Assembly: GCF_000300275.1 (NCBI RefSeq)
Contig: NZ_AMRN01000004.1
Coordinates: forward strand, 124,001 to 188,000
Reading direction: 5' to 3'
From: Thalassospira profundimaris WP0211
Lineage (GTDB): Bacteria; Pseudomonadota; Alphaproteobacteria; Rhodospirillales; Thalassospiraceae
DNA length: 64,000 bases
Made by a program: the position numbers and the translations under genes. The notes under the pieces were generated by a model, which did no database searches, had not been told where the DNA came from, and worked only from the letters and a program-made list of their open reading frames with translations. Positions 34,088 to 42,631 of the stretch are shown one piece after another. Every line of letters starts with the position of its first letter. Position 1 is the stretch's first letter.

Positions 34088-36526
34088 ATGCCACATTCAG
34101 TCCATGTCATGATTGTCGAGGACGAACGTGTTATCGCCCTTCATTTGCGCAAGCAGCTTGAAAAGCTGGGCTACCAGCGCACCAGCGCACATACCCGTGG
34201 CAGTGACGCCCTTGCCGCCATCAATGAGGATCCGCCTGACATCATTCTGATGGATATCCGTATCGAAGGCGATATTGACGGCATTGAAACGGCGGCCGGC
34301 ATCCCGCCGCACCTGATGATCCCGGTCATCTATCTTTCGGCCCACTCCGAAGACGCGACACTGGCGCGCGCGCAAAAAACCCGTCCCTATGGCTATCTGA
34401 TCAAACCGTTTTCGGACCGTGAACTGCATGCCACGATCCAGATGGCGCTGGAACGCCGCACAGCCGAACTGGCCCTGTCGGAAAGCCAGCACCGGCTGTC
34501 TCTTGCCATGACGGCGGCACAGATGAGTTGCTGGGAAATTGATGTCCTGACCCGGCAAATGCACTCCACCGGGCTTGGCAATGCCGACCTTAATCAGAAT
34601 GCCGAAATCGTCACGGAAAGCTGGGATGCCTTTCTTGAACGGGTTGCAACAGAAGACCGTGACATGGTGCGCAAGGCGTTTGCCTATGCGGTTGCCCATG
34701 GCGATTTCTATGACGTTGTCTTTCGCAGTCTGGACAAGGATCAGAACTATCGCTGGCTGCGGGCCCGCGGAAAATCCTTTGGCGATGATCGCAAAGGGTC
34801 ACAACGCATCATCGGCATGATGCAGGACATCACCGATCAGCGCCTGACCCAGGACAAGCTGCGCGAAGCCATGACGGTTTTTGAAACCACCCAGGACGGC
34901 ATTCTTATTCTTGATCCGGACCTCAATGTTACCAACGCCAACAACGCCTATTACCGGATCACGGGCGAGACCGAAGAAAACACGCTGCAAAAGCCGCCCT
35001 ATTTCCTTTCTGCCAATGAACATCCTGCCGAATTCTTTCAGGAACTGTTTTCCGGGCCGGGTGCCCGCAGGCAATGGCATCGCGATCTTGATACCCACAA
35101 CGCCAGTCGTGGCCCGATATCGCTGTCCCTGCAGGTTATTGCCGTCGAAAACGAAGAACACGAACTGACCCACTATGTGATGATCGTCTCTGACCGGACT
35201 GCAATCCGGCAGGCCGAACAGGAATTGCATTACCTTGCCCAATATGACGGATTAACCAGCCTGCCCAACCGGCTGCTTGCAACTGACCGCCTGAACCGCG
35301 CGATTGAACGTTGCGAACCCAGCGGCATGATGGTCGCCTGCCTGTTTCTTGATATCGATGATTTCAAGACGATCAATGACACACTTGGCCATGCCGCCGG
35401 CGATCAGGTCATTCTGATTGCCGCAACCCGGATCAAGGGCATTACCGAACGCACCGACACCATATCCCGGCTGGGCGGTGATGAATTCCTGATCATTCGC
35501 GAAAACATCCCCAACGAAACAGCCGCCGCCAATCTGGCGCAAAAGATCATTCAGGAACTGCAACGCCCGTTCTATATCCGTGGCCACGAAATGAATATCG
35601 GGGCGAGTTTGGGCATTTCACTCTATCCGGTGCATGGCCGCTCATCACACGACCTGATCCGCCTTGCCGATACCGCGATGTATGCCGCCAAGGATCGCGG
35701 ACGCAGAACCTTTGCCCTCTATGAGCCGGAAATGACGGCCAATGCCGCCCATTACATGACGCGCTCCCTTGAATTGCGCCGCGGGCTTGAAAACGAAGAA
35801 CTGGTTCTGCATTACCAGCCACAGATTGATGGTAAAACCGGTAACATGGTCGGTGTCGAAGCGTTGCTGCGCTGGAAACACCCGGTCCACGGGCTTGTCG
35901 GGCCACATGAAATCATCCCGATTGCCGAGAAAAGCGGGCTTATCCTTGAAATTGGCAGCTGGGTGATCCGCAAAGCGTGCCATCAGGCCCGTCGCTGGCA
36001 GGATGAATATGGCCAGAAACTTCGCATGGCCGTCAATGTGTCGGTCCGCCAGATGCAACAGCCCGGTTTCGCCGACAGCATCGCCCATGAACTGGCGATT
36101 TCCGGCCTCCCGGCCGAAGATCTTGAAATCGAAGTCACCGAAAGCATGATCCAGGACGAAGTCAGCATGATCCAGACCCTGCACGACCTGCGGGAAGTGG
36201 GCGTTTCACTGGCGATTGACGATTTCGGCACCGGCTATTCATGCCTGCGGTCGATCAAAAGCCTGCCGATCAGCCGCATCAAGATCGACCGTGCCTTTGT
36301 AAGCGGAGTACCGGGCAACAGTGATGACGTGGCCCTGATCAACGCAATGCTGGCAATGGCGGGTGCGCTTGGCCTGTCGGTCACCGCAGAAGGCGTTGAA
36401 ACCAAGGCGCAATATGACTTCCTGCGAGACGTGCCGGGCATCAAACTGCAAGGATTCCTTTTCGGAAAACCTGTCCCCGCCGAAGAAGTGTTTGCGCCGA
36501 CAATCGGAAAAACCCAACAATTCTAA
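34088..36526 (+). CDS. REC-PAS-GGDEF-EAL response regulator (c-di-GMP)
   Basis: 812 residues. An N-terminal receiver (IVEDERVIALHLRKQLEKLG, phospho-Asp in LMDIRIE, Lys in YLIKPF), two PAS-like domains (about 140-260 and 265-380), a GGDEF domain with intact RLGGDEF, and an EAL domain with GVEALLRW, NVSV and DDFGTGYSCL. Both c-di-GMP synthesis and hydrolysis motifs appear intact. Probably phosphorylated by the kinase just upstream. An ATG at 34088 is used; a GTG at 34079 that overlaps the kinase stop is possible. Confidence 0.92.
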   Translation: MPHSVHVMIVEDERVIALHLRKQLEKLGYQRTSAHTRGSDALAAINEDPPDIILMDIRIEGDIDGIETAAGIPPHLMIPVIYLSAHSEDATLARAQKTRPYGYLIKPFSDRELHATIQMALERRTAELALSESQHRLSLAMTAAQMSCWEIDVLTRQMHSTGLGNADLNQNAEIVTESWDAFLERVATEDRDMVRKAFAYAVAHGDFYDVVFRSLDKDQNYRWLRARGKSFGDDRKGSQRIIGMMQDITDQRLTQDKLREAMTVFETTQDGILILDPDLNVTNANNAYYRITGETEENTLQKPPYFLSANEHPAEFFQELFSGPGARRQWHRDLDTHNASRGPISLSLQVIAVENEEHELTHYVMIVSDRTAIRQAEQELHYLAQYDGLTSLPNRLLATDRLNRAIERCEPSGMMVACLFLDIDDFKTINDTLGHAAGDQVILIAATRIKGITERTDTISRLGGDEFLIIRENIPNETAAANLAQKIIQELQRPFYIRGHEMNIGASLGISLYPVHGRSSHDLIRLADTAMYAAKDRGRRTFALYEPEMTANAAHYMTRSLELRRGLENEELVLHYQPQIDGKTGNMVGVEALLRWKHPVHGLVGPHEIIPIAEKSGLILEIGSWVIRKACHQARRWQDEYGQKLRMAVNVSVRQMQQPGFADSIAHELAISGLPAEDLEIEVTESMIQDEVSMIQTLHDLREVGVSLAIDDFGTGYSCLRSIKSLPISRIKIDRAFVSGVPGNSDDVALINAMLAMAGALGLSVTAEGVETKAQYDFLRDVPGIKLQGFLFGKPVPAEEVFAPTIGKTQQF

Positions 36527-36728
36527 AGATAACGGAAAGCCGTCGCGCAGCTTCCCTTTCCCAAGATTATATCTTACAGTCAACTTAAAGCAGATCGTGC
36601 TTCTTTGCAGCGCCAAGCCATTGACTTGGCTGGCCTATTACTCAACTGCGGTCTTTCAAACGAAAATCCGTCCGACGGATGACCGCATGAAATTTTAAAA
36701 ATACCCTTCACAAGCCGGGAATATTGAC

Positions 36729-37136
36729 ATGCTGCCGCTGCCCATAACCATCTTTATCACCGCTGTTTTTGTTTTGATGCTGACCGTGCTCAGCCTGATG
36801 GTTTCGATCCGGCGCGCCCAGCTTAATGTGCTAAGCGGGGATGGCGATGATAATACCCTGCGCCGGCGCATTCGCGCGCATGGCAATTTCGTTGAAAACG
36901 CCCCGCTTTGCATTCTGCTGATCCTTGCCATCGAGGCGATCCTGGCAACATCGACCATCATCTGGGTGGTGGCTGCCATTCTGATTGCAAGCCGGGTTTT
37001 GCATGCCATTGGCACCCTGACCCGATCGAAACGCATCATCGCCCCGGCCATGGTCATGCAGCACATCACCCTTGCGATCTGCGGTGTCTGGCTTCTGATC
37101 CAGTCCTTTGGCAATCTGAGCGCTGCGGGCATGTGA
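36729..37136 (+). CDS. MAPEG family membrane protein
   Basis: 135 residues, four hydrophobic helices, with the MAPEG signature RRIRAHGNFVENAPLCILL (about 47-65). The family includes glutathione-dependent enzymes of eicosanoid and detoxification metabolism; bacterial members are mostly uncharacterised. Its stop overlaps the next start (TGATG), so the two are coupled. Inner membrane. Confidence 0.88.
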   Translation: MLPLPITIFITAVFVLMLTVLSLMVSIRRAQLNVLSGDGDDNTLRRRIRAHGNFVENAPLCILLILAIEAILATSTIIWVVAAILIASRVLHAIGTLTRSKRIIAPAMVMQHITLAICGVWLLIQSFGNLSAAGM

Positions 37137-37573
37137 TGGGGTCAGGGGATTTCGCAAGCCCGGATGTTGCGGCAAAATTCAATGCCTGCCCGGCACATGC
37201 CCGGCGGGCATTGATGTCGATCCGGGGCTGGATCTTTGAACTGGCGGGCGAAATTGACGGGGTTGGCCCGATCACCGAAAGCCTGAAATGGGGCGAACCG
37301 GCCTGGCGGCCCAAATCCGGATCGGGCATCACCATTCGTGCCGACTGGAAAGCCAAAACACCCGATCAGGTCATGATCTTTTTCGATTGCAAGACCGACC
37401 TGATTGACCGCACGCGCAGCCTGCTTTCGGCCGATCTGACGACCGAGGGCAATCGCGCCATTATCCTGCAGCTGGATCGGCCCCTGCCTGAACCGGCGAT
37501 CAAGACCGCGCTTGGCTGGGCGCTGACCTATCATCGGGACCGAAAACAGGATCGCAAACAGCAGGCCACATAA
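37136..37573 (+). CDS. DUF1801 protein
   Basis: 145 residues, a cytoplasmic alpha/beta DUF1801 (YdhG-like) protein: ALMSIRGWIFELAGEI, ESLKWGEPAWRPKSGSGITIR, QVMIFFDCKTDLI. Function unknown. The start overlaps the MAPEG stop by one base. It converges on ohrR, 6 bp away. Confidence 0.75.
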   Translation: MGSGDFASPDVAAKFNACPAHARRALMSIRGWIFELAGEIDGVGPITESLKWGEPAWRPKSGSGITIRADWKAKTPDQVMIFFDCKTDLIDRTRSLLSADLTTEGNRAIILQLDRPLPEPAIKTALGWALTYHRDRKQDRKQQAT

Positions 37574-37579
37574 CAGCGA

Positions 37580-38038
37580 TCAAATCTTCTGACCGCCAGC
37601 CTCCATCTGATCGCGCATGGTCCGCAAATCGCGGTTCAGGCGTTTGGCGGTCTCGATATCAAGTCCTGTGGCGTCAAGAATGCAGGGCGGAACTTCTTCT
37701 GCCTTGTTGCGCAGATTTTTTCCGGCCTCGGTCAGGCTGACGCGCACGGATCGCTCGTCCTCCGGATCGCGCTTGCGGCTGACAAGCCCGTTGGCTTCAA
37801 GACGTTTGAGCAACGGTGTCAGCGTACTTGATTCAAGATACAGCTTTGAGCCAATGCTCCGTACAGACTGGTTGTCTTCCTGCCATAGGGTCACCATCAC
37901 CAGATATTGCGGATAGGTTAGCCCCAGATTATCCAGAAGCGGCTTATAGACCCGGTTAAAGGCATGACCGGCTGAATAGATCGAAAAGCACAGAAACTTT
38001 TCGAGCTGAAGCAGGTCATCTTTGGATGAATTGTCCAT
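37580..38038 (-). CDS. ohrR: MarR-family organic peroxide sensor OhrR
   Basis: 152 residues. A MarR fold with the OhrR hallmark: a reactive Cys near the N-terminus (EKFLCFSIYSAGHAFNR, Cys17), then LTYPQYLVMVTLW and the winged helix LYLESSTLTPLLKRLEANGLVSRKRDPEDERSVRVSLT. Oxidation of the Cys by organic hydroperoxides releases the DNA. Extra Cys at PPCILDA may allow disulfide formation (2-Cys type). It is divergent from the esterase and ohr genes, and palindromes in between fit its operator. Confidence 0.9.
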   Translation of the reverse strand: MDNSSKDDLLQLEKFLCFSIYSAGHAFNRVYKPLLDNLGLTYPQYLVMVTLWQEDNQSVRSIGSKLYLESSTLTPLLKRLEANGLVSRKRDPEDERSVRVSLTEAGKNLRNKAEEVPPCILDATGLDIETAKRLNRDLRTMRDQMEAGGQKI

Positions 38039-38163
38039 TGGTCTGGTCCTTTAATGTAGGGCAACAAGACATCGCATTGCGCAGAATTCTGCGGCTTCCA
38101 TACCCGCCGACGATGTCCGTCTTCCTAAAACATCCTGGGTCTGAAATTTTCGAAGCCAAGTAC

Positions 38164-38185
38164 ATTAAATCGCACGCGATTAAAT
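38164..38185. promoter_or_regulatory. OhrR-like operator 1
   Basis: A 22-bp inverted repeat with inner arms AATCGC and GCGATT around AC and outer ATTA/AAAT with one mismatch. It lies 126 bp upstream of ohrR and 137 bp before the esterase. AT-rich ends resemble OhrR boxes of other proteobacteria. Confidence 0.6.
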
Positions 38186-38226
38186 AACAAGCGATTTTAT
38201 TGCATGGCTGAGTTTCTCATTTTTAT

Positions 38227-38238
38227 ATCGTGCACGAT
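38227..38238. promoter_or_regulatory. OhrR-like operator 2
   Basis: A perfect 12-bp palindrome ATCGTGCACGAT followed by TTAATTGTGTGCGATAC, a second, weaker half-site. It is closer to the esterase start (83 bp), so it probably controls the plus-strand genes. Confidence 0.55.
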
Positions 38239-38321
38239 TTAATTGTGTGCGATACATAATTCAACAAAACGTAACGCCGCCCGTCAAACATCACGGACGG
38301 CCCATTTAAAGGATCAGACCC

Positions 38322-39380
38322 ATGAACCCATTCAATTCAAAAGTTGCTGCTGCTGTCTTCTCTGGCGCACTCTTCACTGGCGCACTGGCAATGTCGACCT
38401 CCCTGACCAGCACCGCAGCCTTCGCAGAGCCGGTTCTTGAAAACACCACCAGGGAATTCATTGATGTCCTTTCCGCGTCCGGCGGCCCGGCCATCTACAC
38501 CCTGACCCCGGCTGAGGCCCGCAACGTTCTGGCTGGCGCACAGTCCGGCGAGGTTGCCAAACCGGCCGTTGATATCACGGATACCGTCTTTGGCGTCGGC
38601 CCAACGGGAGCCACCAAGGTCCGTATCATCCGCCCGGCGGGCAATACTGATCGCCTTCCTGTGATCGTGTATTTCCATGGCGCAGGCTGGGTGATGGGCG
38701 ATACCGGCACCCATGATCGTCTGGTCCGTGAACTCGCCGTTCGTGCCAATGCCGCCCTGGTGTTTGTGGATTACGAACGCTCCCCCGAGGCACGCTATCC
38801 GATCGCGATTGAGCAGGATTACGCTGTTACCAAATATGTTGCTGAACATGGTGAACAGCTCAATATCGATCCAACCCGTCTGGCAATTGCCGGTGACAGT
38901 GTCGGGGGCAACATGACCGCTGTGGTCTCGCTTCTGGCCCAGGAACGCAAAGGTCCGCAAATCACCGCACAGGTTCTGTTCTATCCGGTGACGGATGCCG
39001 ATTTTGACAACGGATCCTATACCGAATTTGCCAACGGCCCGTGGTTGACCGAGCCTGCGATGGAATGGTTCTGGAACCAGTACCTGCCTGAAGGCGTTGA
39101 TCGTACTGACCCGAAAATCACACCAATCCATGCAAGTGCCGATCAGCTTGCCGGTCAGGCCCCGGCACTTGTGATTACTGCGGAAAACGACGTGCTGCGG
39201 GATGAAGGCGAAGCATATGCCCGCAAACTGAGCCAGGCTGGCGTTGATGTCACCGTCACACGCTACAACGGCACGATCCATGACTTTGTCATGCTCAATG
39301 CCCTTGCCGATACCCCGGCTGCCAAAGGCGCAATTGCCCAGGCCGGTCAGTATCTCCATACCGCCCTGCACGGCGAATAA
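38322..39380 (+). CDS. exported alpha/beta hydrolase, HSL-like esterase
   Basis: 352 residues. A signal peptide (cleavage near AFA-EP, residue 35) precedes an HSL-family (GDXG) hydrolase: oxyanion motif HGAGW (119-123), nucleophile Ser193 in GDSVGG, Asp290 (TAEND) and His320 (TIHDF). Substrate unknown; short-chain esters are typical. It shares the OhrR-like palindromes with divergent ohrR and is followed by ohr, so it probably responds to organic peroxides. Exported esterase placed in an ohr locus is a recurring but poorly explained arrangement. Confidence 0.88.
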   Translation: MNPFNSKVAAAVFSGALFTGALAMSTSLTSTAAFAEPVLENTTREFIDVLSASGGPAIYTLTPAEARNVLAGAQSGEVAKPAVDITDTVFGVGPTGATKVRIIRPAGNTDRLPVIVYFHGAGWVMGDTGTHDRLVRELAVRANAALVFVDYERSPEARYPIAIEQDYAVTKYVAEHGEQLNIDPTRLAIAGDSVGGNMTAVVSLLAQERKGPQITAQVLFYPVTDADFDNGSYTEFANGPWLTEPAMEWFWNQYLPEGVDRTDPKITPIHASADQLAGQAPALVITAENDVLRDEGEAYARKLSQAGVDVTVTRYNGTIHDFVMLNALADTPAAKGAIAQAGQYLHTALHGE

Positions 39381-39534
39381 CACGACGAATACAGGGGAAT
39401 TGTCCCCAAACTTTAACACTCTTTCGGGTAGGTGCGGTTGCACCTGCCCGCCCCCGGCGACATATGAAGGATCTTGGTCCGTAACAGCCGGGTAATCACC
39501 AACCGAACCAATGTTCAAACAAAGGATGAAAACC

Positions 39535-39960
39535 ATGTCTGTTGATGTCAAATACACCGCCCTCGCTTCTGCAACCGGTGGCCGCGATGGCCGCGCTTCG
39601 ACTGACGATGGATCGCTTGATGTCAAGCTGTCCACGCCAAAGGAACTCGGCGGTGCTGGCGGTGACGGTCATAACCCGGAACAGCTTTTTGCCATGGGCT
39701 ACTCGGCCTGCTTTATCGGCGCCATGAAGGCAGCCAGCGGCCAGACCAAGATCAAGGTACCAAATGACGTTGGGGTTTCGGCTGAAGTCGGCATCGGTCC
39801 GCGCGAAGCAGGCGGCTTTGGTATCGCGGTTGAACTCACTGTATCGCTGCCGGGTCTCGACAAGGCCGATGCCGAGAAGCTTGTGGAAACGGCGCACACC
39901 ATTTGCCCCTATTCCAACGCAATTCGCGGCAATGTCGATGTTACCACGACCATCGCCTAA
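39535..39960 (+). CDS. ohr: organic hydroperoxide resistance protein Ohr
   Basis: 141 residues, Ohr/OsmC family thiol peroxidase. Both catalytic Cys are present: Cys59 (YSACFIGA) and Cys124 (HTICPYSNA), with the active-site Arg (GRDGRA) and Glu (NPEQLF). It reduces organic hydroperoxides in the cytoplasm with lipoylated partners. AAGGA lies eight bases before the ATG at 39535; nearer in-frame ATGs (39511, 39526) are rejected. A double hairpin terminator follows. Confidence 0.95.
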   Translation: MSVDVKYTALASATGGRDGRASTDDGSLDVKLSTPKELGGAGGDGHNPEQLFAMGYSACFIGAMKAASGQTKIKVPNDVGVSAEVGIGPREAGGFGIAVELTVSLPGLDKADAEKLVETAHTICPYSNAIRGNVDVTTTIA

Positions 39961-39975
39961 TTTTCGTCTCCCCCC

Positions 39976-40046
39976 TGCTGGTCAGCTCCCCCCAAACTGC
40001 TGACCAGCAATTCCAGGCCCGGTGTCCCCCGCACCGGGCCTTTTTC
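39976..40046 (+). terminator. double-hairpin terminator after ohr
   Basis: First hairpin: TGCTGGTCAGC (39976-39986) with GCTGACCAGCA (39999-40009), 11 perfect pairs. Second hairpin: AGGCCCGGTG (40015-40024) with CACCGGGCCT (40032-40041), followed by TTTTC. Confidence 0.9.
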
Positions 40047-40106
40047 TGTTCTCTGCCTGCTTGTGAAACAAACATTTGTCCTGCACTGTGGTTGGTGATG
40101 ATCTAG

Positions 40107-40367
40107 GCTCAGGACCTATTAATTTGATTTGAATGGCAGAGGTTATATTTGTGAAATCCAAGGAAAAGCCCGCAGGTCGGGCTGGCATCCCGGCCAAGGG
40201 GTTTGACGCAGGAGTTTGCAAATATAACCTCTGTCTTGCGGATTAACCGGATTTGCACGGGCTACTTTGTCGTAAAACCTTGAAAGATGTATATCTTCCC
40301 GCGGCTTTACTTCGCGTATCCGCACAAATCCGGTTAACCATTCGAACCAAATTAATAGGTCCTGAGC
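40107..40367. mobile_element. MITE-like element, 261 bp, CTAG target duplication
   Basis: 30-bp terminal inverted repeats (40107-40136 and 40338-40367, two mismatches; begins GCTCAGGACCTATTAATTTG) are flanked by CTAG on both sides (40103-40106 and 40368-40371), a likely target duplication. Two more inverted repeats are nested inside: 15-bp arms at 40137-40151/40219-40233 and 14/15-bp arms at 40241-40255/40325-40339. No transposase ORF. Target CTAG and the size suggest a non-autonomous derivative of an IS5-like family, an inference. Confidence 0.85.
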
Positions 40368-40407
40368 CTAGCCAAATGCCAAACAATCAAAATGACAGGA
40401 AACCGAA

Positions 40408-40704
40408 ATGTCCAAGCAGCTTACCGTTGTTGCCACCGCACGCGCCAAACCCGGCATGGAAGAAGAACTTGGCAAACGGCTTTTGGCATTGGTTGAACCA
40501 TCGCGCGCCGAGGAAGGCTGCATCAGCTATGACATGCACCAGTCCAATGACGATCCTGCCCTCTGGTTGGCCTATGAAAACTGGCGCTCGGAAGAAGACC
40601 TCGCCCGGCATTTCGAGATGCCCTATCTAAAGGCCTTTGCCGAGAGCAAAGATGAAGTGCTTGCACAGCCGCTTGATGTCCGTAAATTCAGCCCCAAATC
40701 ATAA
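40408..40704 (+). CDS. YgiN-type antibiotic biosynthesis monooxygenase
   Basis: 98 residues, an ABM ferredoxin-fold protein: VVATARAKPGMEEELGKRLLALV, EEGCISYDMHQS, LWLAYENWRSEEDLARHFE. Homologues act as quinol monooxygenases or in detoxification. The start is 41 bp from the end of the MITE-like element, so its promoter may have been altered by the insertion. Next gene starts 30 bp later. Confidence 0.88.
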   Translation: MSKQLTVVATARAKPGMEEELGKRLLALVEPSRAEEGCISYDMHQSNDDPALWLAYENWRSEEDLARHFEMPYLKAFAESKDEVLAQPLDVRKFSPKS

Positions 40705-40734
40705 CGCCTGACTTGATCTGACTGGCTTTCAAAC

Positions 40735-41172
40735 GTGCTTTTCGCCCTTTTCCTTTCCGCCCTGACATCGGCCACCATCCTGCCCGGCACGTCCGAGGCG
40801 GCGTTGGCCGCGCTCATTGCGTCTGGCGATCATACGGTTTGGTTGTTGGTGCTGGTTGCCACGGCCGGGAATGTTCTGGGGTCGCTCATCAACTGGTGGC
40901 TTGGCCTTTATGCCGAGCATTTCAAGCACAAGCGCTGGTTCCCTGTCTCCGCCGAGGCACTGGATCGTGCATCGCGCTGGTTTGGCAAATACGGGCTATG
41001 GTCATTACTGCTTTCATGGCTTCCGATTATTGGTGATCCGCTCACGCTGTTTGCCGGGGTCATGCGGGTGCGCCTTCTGCCCTTCATCATTCTGGTGACC
41101 ATTGGCAAGGCGGCGCGCTATGCCATGATTGCCGGTGGGGCAACTGGTTTGTCGAACATGTTTTCCGGTTGA
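40735..41172 (+). CDS. YqaA-like (DedA-related) membrane protein
   Basis: 145 residues with four hydrophobic segments and YqaA/SNARE-associated motifs: SATILPGTSEAALAALIASG, NVLGSLINWWLGL, SRWFGKYGLWSLLLSWLPIIGDPLTLFAG. These are inner-membrane relatives of DedA flippases; their substrate is unclear. Start is GTG with no obvious ribosome site; probably cotranscribed with the upstream gene. Confidence 0.82.
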   Translation: MLFALFLSALTSATILPGTSEAALAALIASGDHTVWLLVLVATAGNVLGSLINWWLGLYAEHFKHKRWFPVSAEALDRASRWFGKYGLWSLLLSWLPIIGDPLTLFAGVMRVRLLPFIILVTIGKAARYAMIAGGATGLSNMFSG

Positions 41173-41350
41173 AGCACTAAATAATTCTTCGAAATATCGA
41201 AAAATAAAACCACTCCCCTTCAGAAAATCCACCTTTGATTTAAATATTTAAAAATAAATCAATTGTAATATTACATCATCAATGTTTTCCTTTGATCTAA
41301 CAGAGCCGCGAAAAATACTTTTCACGGCCTGATTAAAAGGAATTTTATTT

Positions 41351-41719
41351 ATGGCTATCGAAATCCCTGCATGGACAAAGCCCGGAATTTGGGGCGGCAT
41401 TATCGGCGCCGCACTGATCACCATTGTCGGTTTTAGCACCGGCTCGGTGGTATCTGGAGGCACTGCGCAGGAAATGGCCGATGCAAGCGGCAAGGAAGCA
41501 ACGATCTCGGCAATGGCACCGGTATGTGTCGCCCAGTTCAAAATGCTTTCGCCCAACAATCAGACGGCGGAACTAACGGCCCTTAAGGCTGAAAGCTCTT
41601 ACAAGCGCGACGATTTCGTGATTGCAAAAGGCTGGGCAACCATGCCGGGCAGTGACGAACCCAACAACGAGATCGCTCAGCACTGTGCATCGCTTCTGAT
41701 GGATCTGACGACAAGCTGA
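41351..41719 (+). CDS. membrane-anchored hypothetical protein
   Basis: 122 residues. One N-terminal membrane helix (about 12-34, GIWGGIIGAALITIVGFSTGSVVSG) and a periplasmic helical domain with Cys in PVCVAQF and QHCASLL that could pair. AAGGAA lies nine bases before the ATG. A terminator follows closely, so it is likely monocistronic. Family not recognised. Confidence 0.7.
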   Translation: MAIEIPAWTKPGIWGGIIGAALITIVGFSTGSVVSGGTAQEMADASGKEATISAMAPVCVAQFKMLSPNNQTAELTALKAESSYKRDDFVIAKGWATMPGSDEPNNEIAQHCASLLMDLTTS

Positions 41720-41770
41720 TCTGACACCGGTTCCGGCACACCAACCGGAACACGGATATCGACAGCACGC

Positions 41771-41805
41771 AACGCAACCGGCTCCACATCCGGTTGCGTT
41801 TTTTT
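41771..41805 (+). terminator. rho-independent terminator
   Basis: AACGCAACCGG, an 8-nt loop and CCGGTTGCGTT form an 11-bp stem followed by TTTTT. Confidence 0.92.
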
Positions 41806-41916
41806 ATGCCCAAAGCCGAAATCAACTTCGCGCAGGTCAATTTTGTTCAATAAACCCGCCGCCAGACAGCGCATGTTGATCAACAACAAAAAACACACCG
41901 TGCGAGGAACACCAAG

Positions 41917-42525
41917 ATGTCCGGCTTTAGCGCCACACTCAGCCTGTATCTTTCCATGGCCGCCTTTGCCTTGGCGGCCTCCATCACACCGGGACCGGTC
42001 AATATTCTGGTGCTGAGTTCTGGCGTGCAATACGGCTTTCGCCCGTCCCTTCGCCTTGTCTTTGGCGCAACCGCGGGCTTTTGCCTTTTGCTGCTTTTGA
42101 TCGGGCTGGGTCTGCATGAAATGCTTGAAGCCTTCCCGCAACTGACCACTGTCATTCAGTGGGCCGGGGTGGCGTTTTTGCTGTTTATGGCCTGGAAACT
42201 GGCAACGTCAAACGGCGAACTTGGCAAAGGCAATGCCGCATCCGGTCCCAAAGCCATCACCGGGGCCGTCATGCAATGGCTCAACCCAAAGGCATGGTTG
42301 GCCTCCATCGCCGGGATGGGCGCCTATGCCGCGTCCGGCGCGCCAACCCTGATCTGGGAATTCACCGCCATCTACTTTGTCATCTGCTTTGCCTCGGTCG
42401 CGTGCTGGGCCTATGCCGGCGCATTCCTGTCACGTTTCCTCGGCGAACCATCCCGCATCCGCGCGTTCAACCGGGCGATGGCGGTGTTGCTGATCGCCAG
42501 TGCCGCCTATCTGGTTTTGGGATAA
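41917..42525 (+). CDS. LysE-family exporter
   Basis: 202 residues, six hydrophobic helices, with the LysE/RhtB signature ITPGPVNILVLSSGVQYGFRPSL near the N-terminus and QWLNPKAWL in the middle. Exports amino acids or similar small metabolites across the inner membrane. The facing AraC gene lies 107 bp away across a REP pair; AraC/LysE neighbours are common, but here they converge. Confidence 0.9.
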   Translation: MSGFSATLSLYLSMAAFALAASITPGPVNILVLSSGVQYGFRPSLRLVFGATAGFCLLLLLIGLGLHEMLEAFPQLTTVIQWAGVAFLLFMAWKLATSNGELGKGNAASGPKAITGAVMQWLNPKAWLASIAGMGAYAASGAPTLIWEFTAIYFVICFASVACWAYAGAFLSRFLGEPSRIRAFNRAMAVLLIASAAYLVLG

Positions 42526-42550
42526 ATGCGCCTGCACAACTTGCGGCAAG

Positions 42551-42620
42551 GGATTCCCGCCTGCGCGGGAATGACGACATAACTGAGCCTTCCTCGTCAA
42601 GCCCGCGACGGCGGGCATCC
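42551..42620. repeat. inverted REP pair (REPIN-like)
   Basis: Units GGATTCCCGCCTGCGCGGGA-ATGACG (42551-42576) and CGTCAAGCCCGCGACGGCGG-GCATCC (42595-42620) face each other 18 bp apart. They share the GGAT..CCCGCC..CGCGGG..TGACG pattern of the pair at 16261-16341. Confidence 0.85.
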
Positions 42621-42631
42621 ACAGCCCCAAA

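Noticed and set aside
38337-39635. Minus-strand frame of 432 codons opposite the esterase.
   Set aside because: Antisense shadow; the esterase has a signal peptide and intact catalytic triad.
40143-40325. 60-codon minus-strand ORF inside the MITE-like element.
   Set aside because: It spans both nested hairpins, has no transposase motif and no ribosome site, so it is not a transposase remnant I can support.
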